Shown: positions 8,446 through 17,114 of the stretch, piece after piece
Layout: each line of letters opens with the position of its first letter
Position numbering within the stretch: the stretch's first letter is position 1
Origin: CAYUQT01 sp964596165
Lineage (GTDB): Bacteria; Planctomycetota; Phycisphaerae; UBA1845; JAFGLZ01
DNA: 64,000 nt
Direction of reading: 5' to 3'
NCBI GenBank assembly: GCA_964596165.1
Contig: CAZQTW010000019.1
Location: 1 to 64,000, forward strand
Program-made: the position numbers and the translations under genes
The notes under the pieces: generated by a model
The model's input: the letters and a program-made list of their open reading frames with translations, nothing else
Database searches by the model: none
What the model was told of the DNA's origin: nothing

Positions 8446-8979
8446 CTACCCTTGGGGGCGGTGTTCCGGTCGGCCATCCCGTTTGTTGAAGATGTGGCCC
8501 AGAATATCCATGCCCCGGACGCTGTTTTCAGAGGCGATCTCGCCGATCGTCTGCTCGCCGTTTCGGACGCGAATACCTTTGGCCTTGAGTTCCTCCATGA
8601 GGGATTCCGGGCTGTGCTTGGCCACCCGGGCCACAAGACTCAATGAGGATTGCTCCAAAGCTCTGGATGTTTCCATGAACGGAGGCCGGCGGTGGGAATC
8701 GGAGCCGCCAGGAAAGAGCGACAGGGCACCCAGTCCGAGAAGAACGGCGATAATGGTGATTCCGACAGGTCTGCGGAAGTAGCCGAGGAAGGGCCGCCAG
8801 TTCACGGCAACGTGCGCAACGACCCCCACCACGAAGAGCAAACTCATCCATTCGTGTGCAAGCTTCATCAGCCCTGAGTTCAGATGAAAGAACATCAGGA
8901 TGCCGGTCACCGCCACCACCCCAAATGACCCGATCGTGAGCGGACCAGCCCATTTCGTGAGTCTAAGTAGATTCTTCAT
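8446..8979 (-). CDS. DUF4405 domain membrane protein
   Basis: A 177-residue protein whose N-terminal 90 residues match the DUF4405 pattern: three hydrophobic helices (about residues 13-32, 43-60 and 72-90), with His42 and His57 facing each other in the motif LAHEWMSLLFVVGVVAHVAVNW. Paired His residues in such helices resemble haem-b ligands of cytochrome-b-like proteins, so a redox membrane role is plausible but not shown. The C-terminal soluble part carries a helical repeat-like segment (MEELKAKGIRVRNGEQTIGEIA) that looks like the small C-terminal domain found in some DUF4405 proteins. The start ATG has AAGGA just upstream. A phased set of inverted half-sites lies 28-54 bases upstream. Confidence 0.75.
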   Translation of the reverse strand: MKNLLRLTKWAGPLTIGSFGVVAVTGILMFFHLNSGLMKLAHEWMSLLFVVGVVAHVAVNWRPFLGYFRRPVGITIIAVLLGLGALSLFPGGSDSHRRPPFMETSRALEQSSLSLVARVAKHSPESLMEELKAKGIRVRNGEQTIGEIASENSVRGMDILGHIFNKRDGRPEHRPQG

Positions 8980-9006
8980 TGTCGTTCCTTTCTCGTGGTC
9001 TTTTGG

Positions 9007-9033
9007 TCACGCGGCATCGTGAAATCCGTCACG
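9007..9033. promoter_or_regulatory. Three alternating TCACG/CGTGA half-sites, 11-bp phased
   Basis: TCACG (9007-9011), CGTGA (9018-9022) and TCACG (9029-9033) are each separated by exactly six bases, so their starts fall at 11-bp intervals, close to one helical turn. They lie immediately upstream of the DUF4405 start codon at 8979 and its ribosome binding site. This is what an operator for a dimeric repressor can look like. No regulator gene is adjacent. Confidence 0.4.
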
Positions 9034-9346
9034 ACAGCACCCACCTCGAACGTGCGGCTCGGCTTCCTGCTCCGGTATTGGCATGAACAGGCATGCTCTA
9101 CAAAGGAGCAAGCCCTCCGCACTGAACCTTCCTTCCAGAACAAGGTTAGCTGGCAGCACATGAAGGGAAGATGAACATGGCACCCTTCTTTCTTGATCGG
9201 GCGGATTCCTTGTGACCTATGTGCCGGTACGGCGAGGGGTTGCCAAAAAACGTCGCCCGAATTCCCGTTGGGGGTGCGCACAGACCGCCTCGGTCGCTGT
9301 GATGTGCGCCTCATCGCAGATCGGGTTGGCGTCCCGCGATGAGCAC
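9034..9346. other. Intergenic region upstream of the DUF4405 gene
   Basis: No gene with domain character was found in these 313 bases. The only structured element is the hairpin at 9274-9309, which belongs to the end of the minus-strand phosphodiesterase gene. Confidence 0.4.
9274..9309 (-). terminator. Terminator-like hairpin after the PEP-CTERM phosphodiesterase
   Basis: Inner stem GACCG (9283-9287) pairs with CGGTC (9291-9295) around CCT; an outer stem pairs GTGCGCAC (9274-9281, one bulged T) with GTGCGC (9304-9309). It lies about 37 bases beyond the stop codon of the minus-strand gene. Read on the minus strand, a run of six T follows about 24 bases later (9245-9250), a little far for a classic intrinsic terminator. 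Confidence 0.45.
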
Positions 9347-10991
9347 TCAATTCCGACGCCGACACCACGAGATTAGTCCCGCCGCGGCAAGCAAGCACAG
9401 GCTGGACGGTTCGGGAATCAGTGTCCCTGTGAAGAAGATGTGGTCGTAGTCCACCAACTCCGTGCTGTCCGGGGCGTCCGTGCGGCTCGATATGATGAGC
9501 GTGGCTTGCGTCCATGAATCGGGAATCGCCGCCGAATAGGCATAGGTGGCAAACCAATAGAGCGCATTTATCTCAAGACCATCGAGATCCACCAGCGTGA
9601 TGGTCTCCGTACCGTTGGTTACAACAGCCCGGAAGTAGTCGTCGCTCTCGTAAGTCGTATTGCCGAACTGGACGTCAAAGGTGACCTGGACTCCGTCATA
9701 CTGGCTGAGATCAACCGTTTGATAGGTCGTGACGGCCTCACAACCCACGGACCGGAATCGTCGAGGGGCGCCCGACGTGTCGTAAGACCCCAGAACCCAA
9801 TCCGGCGAGAGCCCACCGGCAATCACATCGGTTGCGAAGCCCAGTTCGGTATCGGAGGTCCCGGGCGTCCAGTCCTTGACACCGATCGTCGTCTCATTGA
9901 ACGCAGTATAAGCCACAACCTCAGCCGGCCTCGGCCCACTCCCTTGGACGGAGAGGTCTTGCGCGGCATTCACGGTCGAACCGGAAATGGCTGTCAGGCC
10001 GAGCAGGTCAAGCGCCAGATTCGCTCCGTCGGAATTGCGAATGGGTTGGATCGGATCTCCGTAGTCGACCCAGTTTGTACCGGGATCCTGCCGGGTCGTC
10101 GTGTTGATGTTATACAAGCCCTGATTCGAGCTGACGCCCGCGCCCCAGACATAGAACGGGATGGCGAACGTGGGCCGTACGAAGGGAAATCCGTGGCTGT
10201 TGCCGTAGCCACCGTGGTCGGCCGTCAGGATGATGGCCGTTTGATCCTTCAGAACGGGGCTCGTCTCAACGAGGTTCAGAATGCTGCCCAAATAGCCGTC
10301 CACGGTCTTGATCGCGTTGTTGTAGGTCGTGCTTCCCCAGGAACCGGTCGAGTCGGGGTTCCTGAAGTGCAAGAGGCTGTAGTTGAACGGATTGCTCGAC
10401 ATGGCCGCGATGAAGCTATTGGCCAACGTGCTGGGATCGGAGGCGTAGACGAAGGTATCGGTCTTGTCGCGGCCGTTGTCGTCCGGACCGACGGTGTCCA
10501 ACGCGCCGTTCGTCGCGTTGTATGACGTGTCGATGAGCGATATCTTGCTCTTGCCCACGAACAGACCCGTCCTCAGGCCGTTGTCGTGGGCCACATCGAA
10601 GACGCTGGCCACATAAGACCCTTTGTTGCTGTGAATCGTCTCGGTCGGCTCGGGGTCGGTGTTGCCCGACCAATTGTGGCCTGTATCGCCCGTGACCCCC
10701 CGGCCGGTCACGACCGAGACGTGATTCGGCAACGTCACGGAGATGTCATAGTCGCAGCGCGCATTGTTGGTCCACGCGCCCTCACGTTGGAGCCGTTTGA
10801 AATTGGGCAATTGGTTCCCAGCGATCAGCGCCTGAAGATAGGCGCCGCCGAGTCCGTCTACGGTAATCTCAATGACGTAATTGGGCTCTGTTGCCCGGAC
10901 TTCGTTGCCGACTGTCCCGCCCAACAGGAAAAAGCCCCGCCATCAGGACGATCGCAACAACGGGTCGATTCGTGTGACGTCGATTGGACAT
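9347..10991 (-). CDS. Secreted type I phosphodiesterase/alkaline phosphatase-like protein with PEP-CTERM anchor, frameshifted at the signal peptide
   Basis: The main frame (10924 to 9347) begins at the enzyme fold: IEITVDGLGGAYLQAL holds the first metal Asp, and ARCDYDISVTLPNHVSVVTG the nucleophile Thr (TLPNH) of the nucleotide pyrophosphatase/phosphodiesterase superfamily; ILTADHGGYG gives later metal ligands. After the catalytic domain comes a beta-rich domain and a C-terminal IPEPSSLCLLAAAGLISWCRRRN-type sorting tail (VPEP-like motif, hydrophobic helix, basic end), the exosortase signal for cell-surface proteins. The signal peptide is in another frame: ATG at 10991, preceded by GGAGGG, reads MSNRRHTNRPVVAIVLMAGL and then slips at five T (plus-strand A run 10929-10933). 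Removing one T joins both frames perfectly. Either a sequencing error or a loss-of-function mutation. Confidence 0.8.
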
Positions 10992-11521
10992 TTTCCCTCC
11001 TCTCGGTGCCTTGTGACACCGCGTGTGATGTGCCCTCGCCGCGACGCCTTCGACATCGAACAGGGGGTCGGCTTCGCGAACCGTCCTCCGGACATGCCGA
11101 ACCGTCAGGAGAGTCAAACCGATTCTCGGTTGCTGCGTTTTCCCCTGACGCCAACCTAACACAAGTCCAACATCATACTAACGGTTCCTTAACGGAATAT
11201 TCTAGAAGAATTATGGATCGGGGCCTACCTCATAACACGAGCCCCAAGCAGCCACAGAAGACGACCCAGACCACCTGCACACATGGAATGACTTCTTGGT
11301 TTCTTGAGTGGTGTCTTCCGGTCTAACCCGGTCGCGGACCAACAGCGGAAGGTATGAAGCACGCCATCGGTCGAGTGTCGAGAAACTCGGGTGGTCTCGA
11401 AAGGTTCCGCGTTTGAGAGATCTCGTTGGCCTTCCTACCCGGAAGGTGTCGGGTACCCAAACACGGCCCCTGCCCACTTGAGTTGAGGACAGGCGACCCG
11501 CCTCATACGGCGACAGTCGCA
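10992..11521. other. 530-bp intergenic region upstream of the phosphodiesterase
   Basis: No convincing gene. The part 11160-11220 is notably AT-richer than its surroundings and contains TATGAT on the minus strand (11172-11177), a possible -10 element, without a good -35. A perfect AACCGA-TTC-TCGGTT palindrome lies at 11117-11131. Confidence 0.4.
11117..11131. promoter_or_regulatory. Perfect 15-bp palindrome, possible operator
   Basis: AACCGA, spacer TTC, then TCGGTT forms a perfect dyad 126 bp upstream of the phosphodiesterase signal-peptide start. Position and symmetry fit a protein binding site, but nothing identifies the regulator. Confidence 0.3.
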
Positions 11522-12166
11522 CTACTTGGACGGCTCGGCGGCCGGTTTAGACTCCCTGTTCGGCCGAAGGGCCTGAATTCGATCATGCAAGTCCGCCAGG
11601 ATTTCCCGCTCCATCGACTCGTCGCGACCGGCACTGCTCCACACCTGGTTCTGTCTCGGCGTGGTGGCGCCTTCGCGGTCGATGGGGGTCTGGGTGGGGG
11701 CATCGCTCGATTCCCGTTGTTGAGCGAAGACGCGGTAGTCCGATGTGTCAAGCCGCTCCATCTTGACCTGACAGAACGCCTGGATGTCATCGCCGCGCGT
11801 GCTGAATTCCAACGAGGCCGTTCGGCGCACACGGTTGGGAACCTTCATGACCGTGTCGCGAATCCGTCCTTCGCCACCGCGGGCGAGCTGCTCAGCGGGG
11901 TGGGTCTCGATCCGCAACTCATCTCTGTCCACACTCTTCAGCCGGAATCCCTGTTTCGCAAGGACGCGCTGGCCGAGTTCCATGATCTTGTCCGTGGAGA
12001 CGTCGGCTTTGGGGCACATCACCTGCCGCTTGAAACCTGTGTAACCAATCCCGCCCAAGTCTCCACCCAAGCCACCCATGTCGCTGCAGCCGGCCAGCAC
12101 CACGAGCACCAGACCAGCACACACCCCGGTTGCCCCGGCATTCCATACTCGCGTCGAAATACTCAT
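11522..12166 (-). CDS. Hypothetical lipoprotein
   Basis: A 214-residue predicted lipoprotein: basic start, hydrophobic helix and lipobox VLAGC with the acylated Cys at residue 27, followed by a Gly-rich tether (SDMGGLGGDLGG). The middle part (about residues 50-150) has an alternating beta/helix look (TDKIMELGQRVLAKQGF, then LRIETHPAEQL) of the sort seen in small periplasmic domains that assess membrane or envelope state, and the end is polar and Pro/Glu rich. No family recognised. A promoter-like TTGACA/CAAAAT pair and AGGAG support the ATG at 12166. Confidence 0.7.
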   Translation of the reverse strand: MSISTRVWNAGATGVCAGLVLVVLAGCSDMGGLGGDLGGIGYTGFKRQVMCPKADVSTDKIMELGQRVLAKQGFRLKSVDRDELRIETHPAEQLARGGEGRIRDTVMKVPNRVRRTASLEFSTRGDDIQAFCQVKMERLDTSDYRVFAQQRESSDAPTQTPIDREGATTPRQNQVWSSAGRDESMEREILADLHDRIQALRPNRESKPAAEPSK

Positions 12167-12190
12167 TGTCGGAGTCTCCTCAGACCCTTC

Positions 12191-12218
12191 ATTTTGGCTT
12201 GGCGAATCGGCCTGTCAA
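12191..12218 (-). promoter_or_regulatory. Sigma70-like promoter of the lipoprotein gene
   Basis: On the minus strand a perfect TTGACA (12213-12218) is followed after 16 bases by CAAAAT (12191-12196). Transcription would start near 12184, giving a leader of about 18 bases that still contains the AGGAG ribosome binding site. Confidence 0.55.
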
Positions 12219-12424
12219 CCCACTACCTGCCACTACATGAACCGCGCGGAAGAAAACCGGGGCCGGGAAGCGACCCCGCACGGGCAATTGGCTTGTTCAT
12301 TTCGCCTAACCCCACCCCGATCCGGATGTCTCAGCTATCGTGGACAAAGGGCCTCGACGCCGCGGGCCAATTGCACGAACAGTGAAGAAGGGTGGGGGAT
12401 CGGAGCGATTTGGAGGTATTCGTC

Positions 12425-13891
12425 ATGAGACTCCCGTCTTTCGCAACCGCCTGTCGAATGCCCGGAGGATTTCTGGGGGTATTATCGGGCCTCACTTTGC
12501 TCGTCTGGGCGTCGGTTTGGAGCGGATGTGTTCCGAGCGCCGAGACGAACAAGGAGCCAAACGGTCAAACCGGACCGGACACCAAAAGAAGTCCCCAATA
12601 CGCGACAGGCTGCATGATCCCCACGCCCGAATCCTTTGCCGCCATGCCGAAAGCAATCATGTTTCTGGGGGCCGGCGAGCTTCCCGCCGCGGTTGATCTG
12701 GTGGTGTCCGGCCGCGTTCCGCCGATCGGCGACCAGAAGAACTGCGGTTCGTGCGTGGGGTTCGCCAACGCCTACTGCTTGGCTACCTACATGGCGGCGG
12801 GCGTGCATGGCTGGTCGGTCACGACGGCCAATCACCAAGGCAGTCCGGCCTATCTGATGGAAAAGTGCGTGGAGGTCGACCCGGCTCCTTGCTGCCAAGG
12901 GGCCTACCCCGATACGGCCCTGGGCATCCTCGTCCGAACCGGCACCGCCAGCCTCCAAAGCGTGCCATACTCCGATTCGATGGCGGCGGGAATATCATGC
13001 ACGACCAACTCGCCCGAGTCGGATGCGGCCAACTTCAAAATCGGCAGCTATCACGCCGTCGATCCCAAGAATCGCAATGCGGTGAAGTCGGAACTTGCCG
13101 GTAACCGAGTGGTGTCGTGGGGCGGCTATCTGTACGACGACTTCATGAACGCCACGGGAAGTGCCGTCTATCGCGGCAGCGGGCGCAAGATGCCCAACAG
13201 CGGTCACGCCATGACGCTGGTCGGCTACGACGAGAACAAAGGCGCCTACCGCTTGATGAACAGTTGGGGCACCGCCTGGGGAGACAACGGGTTCATGTGG
13301 ATCGCGTACGAAGCGTTCGAAGACATGGCCGAGGTCGCTTATGTGGCCGAGCCGGCCTCCTCGCCGCCGTCGCCTGATCCCGATCCCGAACCGAATACGC
13401 CGCCCGGACCGGGTCCCGATCCCACGCCCGTGCACGGCTACCTCCTCAACACGTTCCAATATGCCGTGCCGGACTACTACACGGGCACATGGTATGTCTA
13501 CCTCATCTTCCAGTACATGTTCGATCAGCCCGTTTTCATCCGGACCGTGACCGTGACCGCCCCGGACGGCAGTGTGGGCCGGCAGGCGTATAACATGTGG
13601 TATCAGGCCGGCTACGTCTACTTCGTTCGTTGGGACGGCTATCAGTGGCTCACCGGCACATACTACCTGGAGTTCGACACGCTGAACCAGGATGGAAGTC
13701 AGAAGACGCATCACGGTCAAGCCTACATCGCGCCGTTGTCTCCGACGTGGTGGGGGAAGGCCAAGCCGATCACCTTCCGTGGCAAGGTCCTGACGCCATC
13801 GACCGGTAATGACAGACTGCCCCAGGCCGGTGTCAAGCGCGGCATCGCCGGCGCCAATCTCCAGCCGGCGGCGGTCTGCGAGGTCCCCTGA
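12425..13891 (+). CDS. Secreted papain-like (C1) cysteine protease with Pro-rich linker and C-terminal beta domain
   Basis: A 488-residue exported protease. The N-terminus has a hydrophobic segment ending in WSGC (possible lipobox, Cys about residue 30). The C1 catalytic residues are all visible: Gln104 of the oxyanion hole and Cys110 in GDQKNCGSCVGFANAY, His261 in NSGHAMTLVGYDE, and Asn279 in LMNSWGTAWGDNGF. There is no inhibitory propeptide of normal length, only about 75 residues. The catalytic domain is followed by a Pro/Asp linker (about 315-335) and a beta-rich domain rich in Tyr and Trp, perhaps for binding a substrate or surface. The ATG at 12425 has GGAGG at 12412-12416. It stands alone. 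Confidence 0.85.
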   Translation: MRLPSFATACRMPGGFLGVLSGLTLLVWASVWSGCVPSAETNKEPNGQTGPDTKRSPQYATGCMIPTPESFAAMPKAIMFLGAGELPAAVDLVVSGRVPPIGDQKNCGSCVGFANAYCLATYMAAGVHGWSVTTANHQGSPAYLMEKCVEVDPAPCCQGAYPDTALGILVRTGTASLQSVPYSDSMAAGISCTTNSPESDAANFKIGSYHAVDPKNRNAVKSELAGNRVVSWGGYLYDDFMNATGSAVYRGSGRKMPNSGHAMTLVGYDENKGAYRLMNSWGTAWGDNGFMWIAYEAFEDMAEVAYVAEPASSPPSPDPDPEPNTPPGPGPDPTPVHGYLLNTFQYAVPDYYTGTWYVYLIFQYMFDQPVFIRTVTVTAPDGSVGRQAYNMWYQAGYVYFVRWDGYQWLTGTYYLEFDTLNQDGSQKTHHGQAYIAPLSPTWWGKAKPITFRGKVLTPSTGNDRLPQAGVKRGIAGANLQPAAVCEVP

Positions 13892-13991
13892 GCGCCAAAG
13901 GGCGGAATCCGGTCGCGTAATTGGAGCCTCTTTCCGGGACCGCCCTCATCAGGTTCGTGCCCGGTTCCTTTTCCCGCCGCCCCCGTCGGGG

Positions 13992-15431
13992 CTAGGATCG
14001 AGGTCGTAGGTCCCTCGTGCGGCTCCAGTACAAGTAGAACGGCGCGCCCAAGGCAATCAGTGCCAGCCCGATACCGGCGTCGCGCGGACGTTCGATTATC
14101 GTGACGACGACCAGCGCAAGACAGAATAGCACGAAGACGGCCGGCACGATCGGGTAGCCGGGCACACGATAGGGTCGCGGGTGATCCTTCATCGTGCGGC
14201 GGAGGACAATGATCCCGAAAGCACTGGCCCCGTAAAAGATGAACGAGGCGAAGATGACCATGTCGGTCAGTTGGTCGAATGTGCCGGTCAGTACGAGGAG
14301 CGACGACCATACCCCCTGCATCACGAGCGACGTCGACGGCGTGTGATGAATCGGGTGACACCGCGCCGCGGCCTTGAAGAACAGCCTGTCGCGGGCCATG
14401 GCAAAGTACATCCGCGACGGCGGCATGAGCTGGCAGTTGGTCGAGCCGAACGTAGAGATGAGAATCAGTATGGCCACGAACTTCGCCGCATCGTTGCCGA
14501 AGGCCTTGCGCATGACCTCCACGCCGATGATCCGATTCTCGGCGCCCGCCAGCGCGGTGATTTCACTCAGCGGCATGACGTGTAAGTACGCCACGTTCAC
14601 GATCAGGTATATCGCGACGACGCCTCCCACGCCGATGCCCAGCGCCAGGGGGATGTTTCGCTGCGGATGGCGGACCTCGCCGCCGAGGCAGATAACGTTG
14701 CTCCAACCGTCGTAGGCCCAGAAGGCCCCCAACATGGCCGCGAACATCGCCCCAAACCAACCCAGAGACGAACCGTATTGTGCATCGGGTCTTGCCAGGA
14801 TCGGCGAGAGGTGATCGAACGATCCGCCGCCCCAGGCAAGACCCAGCACGACAACCACGGCGATCCCCGCCAACTTGAGGGCCATGGAGACGTTCGCAAT
14901 GAATCCGCCGTAGACAACGCCGCAGTAGTTGGCCAGGGTGATCCCCAACAACGTCAGGATGGTGAACGCCTTCACGCCGGAGTTCTGAAGGGGGAAGAAG
15001 ACGCCCCCAATGGACAGACTCTCCCAGCCCGCGCTCAACCGAGGGAATGGCATGAGGGCATTCGCCGATTCGCCGAAGACGTAGGCGATCGACGCGATGG
15101 AGGCCGACTGCATCACGCTGAAGCTCGACCAGCCGAAGATATACGCAAAACGCGGCCCGTACATCTTCTTGAAGAAGGCGTATTGACCGCCCGGGTCGGC
15201 GATCATGCTTGCCGCCTCGGCGTTGGATAGCGCCCCAAACAGCGAAATGACCCCGGCAATCACCCAACACATCAGGAGCAGGCCCGCCGACTGCACCTCG
15301 GACGCCATCGGCGCGGTCTTCTTGAAGATGCCCGAACCGATCATGTTGCCCATGACGATCATGACGGCCGTGAAAAGCCCGAGGCGCCGGAGAAGGCCGC
15401 TGGCGTGCATGGGCTGAGAGGTGTCCGCCAT
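13992..15431 (-). CDS. APC-superfamily amino-acid permease
   Basis: A 479-residue inner-membrane transporter with about 12 helices. The helix 1 motif GNMIGSGIFKKT, AGVISLFGALSNAEAAS and GAFWAYDGWSNV are typical of the amino acid-polyamine-organocation superfamily, closest in feel to the LAT/SLC7-type branch of exchangers. The substrate cannot be told. The long frame runs back to 15635, but the first 68 residues are basic and low in hydrophobicity, with no family match, so the ATG at 15431 (MADTSQPMHASG) is chosen. It is divergent from the SCP2-like gene, sharing a gap of about 206 bp, where promoters of both must lie. Confidence 0.85.
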   Translation of the reverse strand: MADTSQPMHASGLLRRLGLFTAVMIVMGNMIGSGIFKKTAPMASEVQSAGLLLMCWVIAGVISLFGALSNAEAASMIADPGGQYAFFKKMYGPRFAYIFGWSSFSVMQSASIASIAYVFGESANALMPFPRLSAGWESLSIGGVFFPLQNSGVKAFTILTLLGITLANYCGVVYGGFIANVSMALKLAGIAVVVVLGLAWGGGSFDHLSPILARPDAQYGSSLGWFGAMFAAMLGAFWAYDGWSNVICLGGEVRHPQRNIPLALGIGVGGVVAIYLIVNVAYLHVMPLSEITALAGAENRIIGVEVMRKAFGNDAAKFVAILILISTFGSTNCQLMPPSRMYFAMARDRLFFKAAARCHPIHHTPSTSLVMQGVWSSLLVLTGTFDQLTDMVIFASFIFYGASAFGIIVLRRTMKDHPRPYRVPGYPIVPAVFVLFCLALVVVTIIERPRDAGIGLALIALGAPFYLYWSRTRDLRPRS

Positions 15432-15637
15432 CGATGGGTCCCTCGGAAGTCCGTCGATAACCGCGTTGACCCTCCGTGAGGTCTTCAGATAATAGAGCAT
15501 CAAACGTCGTGCCGACAAACCCGATGGGTCGGTTCGTCGGTGGGATCCGAGGAGTCGTCGACGTCGCCGCGCGGTTGGGACGAGCTGCGAGAGATTGACG
15601 AGGGGACACGAGCCGCTATCCTTGATGACGACCACCC

Positions 15638-16423
15638 ATGTCGGAAGAGCAAACGAACATCGATCGTGACGTGCTAGCCGCGCGGATTCTGCTGCGCGGG
15701 GCGCTGCCGTTGCTCAAAGTCGTCTTGGAGGAGAATCCTGCCAAGGCAGCCAAGTTCAAGGGCGTAAATGCCGTCGTCCAATTCGCCGTCAAAGGCAGCG
15801 ACCTCGGTTCCTATCTCGAATGGGTCGACGGCTCGCTCGATGTCAAACACGAGATCCATCCCCATCCGACCGTTGCATTCCGGTTCTCGACGCCGGCGAA
15901 GCTCGTCGCCTTTCTGACGGGCAAGGTGGCCCTGCCCGTCGTCAGCGGTTGGTATCGCCTGGGTCTGTTGCTCAAGGTGGTGCCGCTGCTACTGTCGCTC
16001 AAGATCCTGATGCCGAACGTCATCCCGGCCGATCCGGCGCTCAAGGCACTGAAGGTCAAACTGTTGATGTACATGGTGACGACCGCTCTAAGCCAATTGA
16101 ACAAGGGTGGTGAGCCGGAAATGGTGAAGTTCTGCGCCAAGAGCCCGGACCGGATCTACCAATGGACCGTCATGCCGGACGGCCCGGCCGCCTACCTTCG
16201 CGTGAAGGCCGGAAAGACCAAGGCCGGGCGCGGCACGTACACCCGCCGCATGCCCTTTGTCCACATGAAGTTCAGGGGCATCGACGGGGCCTTCGCCGTC
16301 ATGACCAGTCAGGTCGATACCGTTCAGGCCGTCAAGGAGGGGCACCTGGAACTGGACGGCAGCCCGGAGTACGCCAAGGAAATCGGCATCTTCATGAAGC
16401 GGATCGAGGGGCTTATCGCCTGA
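15638..16423 (+). CDS. SCP2-type sterol/lipid-binding domain protein
   Basis: A 261-residue cytosolic protein. The segments VVQFAVKGSDLGSYLEWVDG, VAFRFSTPAKLVAFLTGK and, at the end, HLELDGSPEYAKEIGIFMKRIE fit the SCP-2 fold, a hydrophobic tunnel that binds lipids or acyl-CoA. In this protein the fold is spread over about 250 residues with a hydrophobic helix (about 105-125, LGLLLKVVPLLLSLKILM) in the middle, longer than a simple 100-residue SCP2 domain. Related proteins are common in anaerobes and planctomycetes with unknown ligand. ATG at 15638 chosen as first in frame; a good ribosome site is not evident. Confidence 0.65.
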   Translation: MSEEQTNIDRDVLAARILLRGALPLLKVVLEENPAKAAKFKGVNAVVQFAVKGSDLGSYLEWVDGSLDVKHEIHPHPTVAFRFSTPAKLVAFLTGKVALPVVSGWYRLGLLLKVVPLLLSLKILMPNVIPADPALKALKVKLLMYMVTTALSQLNKGGEPEMVKFCAKSPDRIYQWTVMPDGPAAYLRVKAGKTKAGRGTYTRRMPFVHMKFRGIDGAFAVMTSQVDTVQAVKEGHLELDGSPEYAKEIGIFMKRIEGLIA

Positions 16424-16483
16424 CCTTCGTGTTCTCCCATCGGACTTCACCTCTCGGCGACGAAACGATAGCATGGGCGCATA

Positions 16484-17008
16484 ATGGTGAATGACCGCCG
16501 GACATCGCGGTTCGTGACAGGACCCTGCCGCAGGGTGTGGGCGACGCTCGTGCTGCTCACCTTCGGCGGGTGTGCGGGGTACGCAGGCTCCTCGGGCGAA
16601 CCGGTCCAGGACGTGGAGGAGTTTCCCATCCTTTGGGAGAAAGCGGGCAGCCATTGCGGTTTGACACAGCCCGCCCGATTGGTGGCCCGCACCAGGGCGG
16701 ACATGGCCTACTGCCCAATCGGTGACGTCCCGGTCGATTTTGAGAATGAGATGGTTCTGACCGTGACCATGGGCCGCGTCATGGCGGAAGGATACGCCAT
16801 TCGCATCCATCGGGTGTGGCGCGAAGGCTCGTACATCAAGGTGGACGTTCGGATCCATCGACCGACGGCGAGCACGCAATCGACGATTCAGCTTGCCACC
16901 CCGTATCATGTCGTCATCGTGCCGCGAAGCGATCTGAACGTCGAGGGTTTCACCGTGCAGCCCCGTGCCCCGAAACCGGGGACCGCCTCGCCGTTGTTCA
17001 GTCTATGA
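16484..17008 (+). CDS. PrcB_C-like lipoprotein
   Basis: A 174-residue predicted lipoprotein with lipobox FGGC (Cys30). The C-terminal half, with MVLTVTMGRVMAEGYAIRI, VWREGSYIKVDVRIHRP and a final PYHVVIVPR strand, matches the PrcB_C domain, named after the regulatory subunit of the Treponema dentilisin protease complex. Such domains may assist secreted proteases or bind polypeptides. No dentilisin homologue is in the window, although a papain-like protease lies 3 kb upstream. Start ATG at 16484 is the first with a following basic-hydrophobic leader. Confidence 0.65.
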   Translation: MVNDRRTSRFVTGPCRRVWATLVLLTFGGCAGYAGSSGEPVQDVEEFPILWEKAGSHCGLTQPARLVARTRADMAYCPIGDVPVDFENEMVLTVTMGRVMAEGYAIRIHRVWREGSYIKVDVRIHRPTASTQSTIQLATPYHVVIVPRSDLNVEGFTVQPRAPKPGTASPLFSL

Positions 17009-17114
17009 GCGGCCTTGCGGGGTGTTCCTCAGGGTTCCGTGTCTTGCGTTGACACTGTCCCCACAACAACCGAACATGAGTGGCAATAAGGACCAACGTC
17101 GGACGAGGTGTTCC

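Noticed and set aside
11196..11215. Heat-shock-element-like AGAAnnTTCT palindrome
   Set aside because: Eukaryotic-type element; here it is only a TTCTAGAA core in AT-rich sequence.
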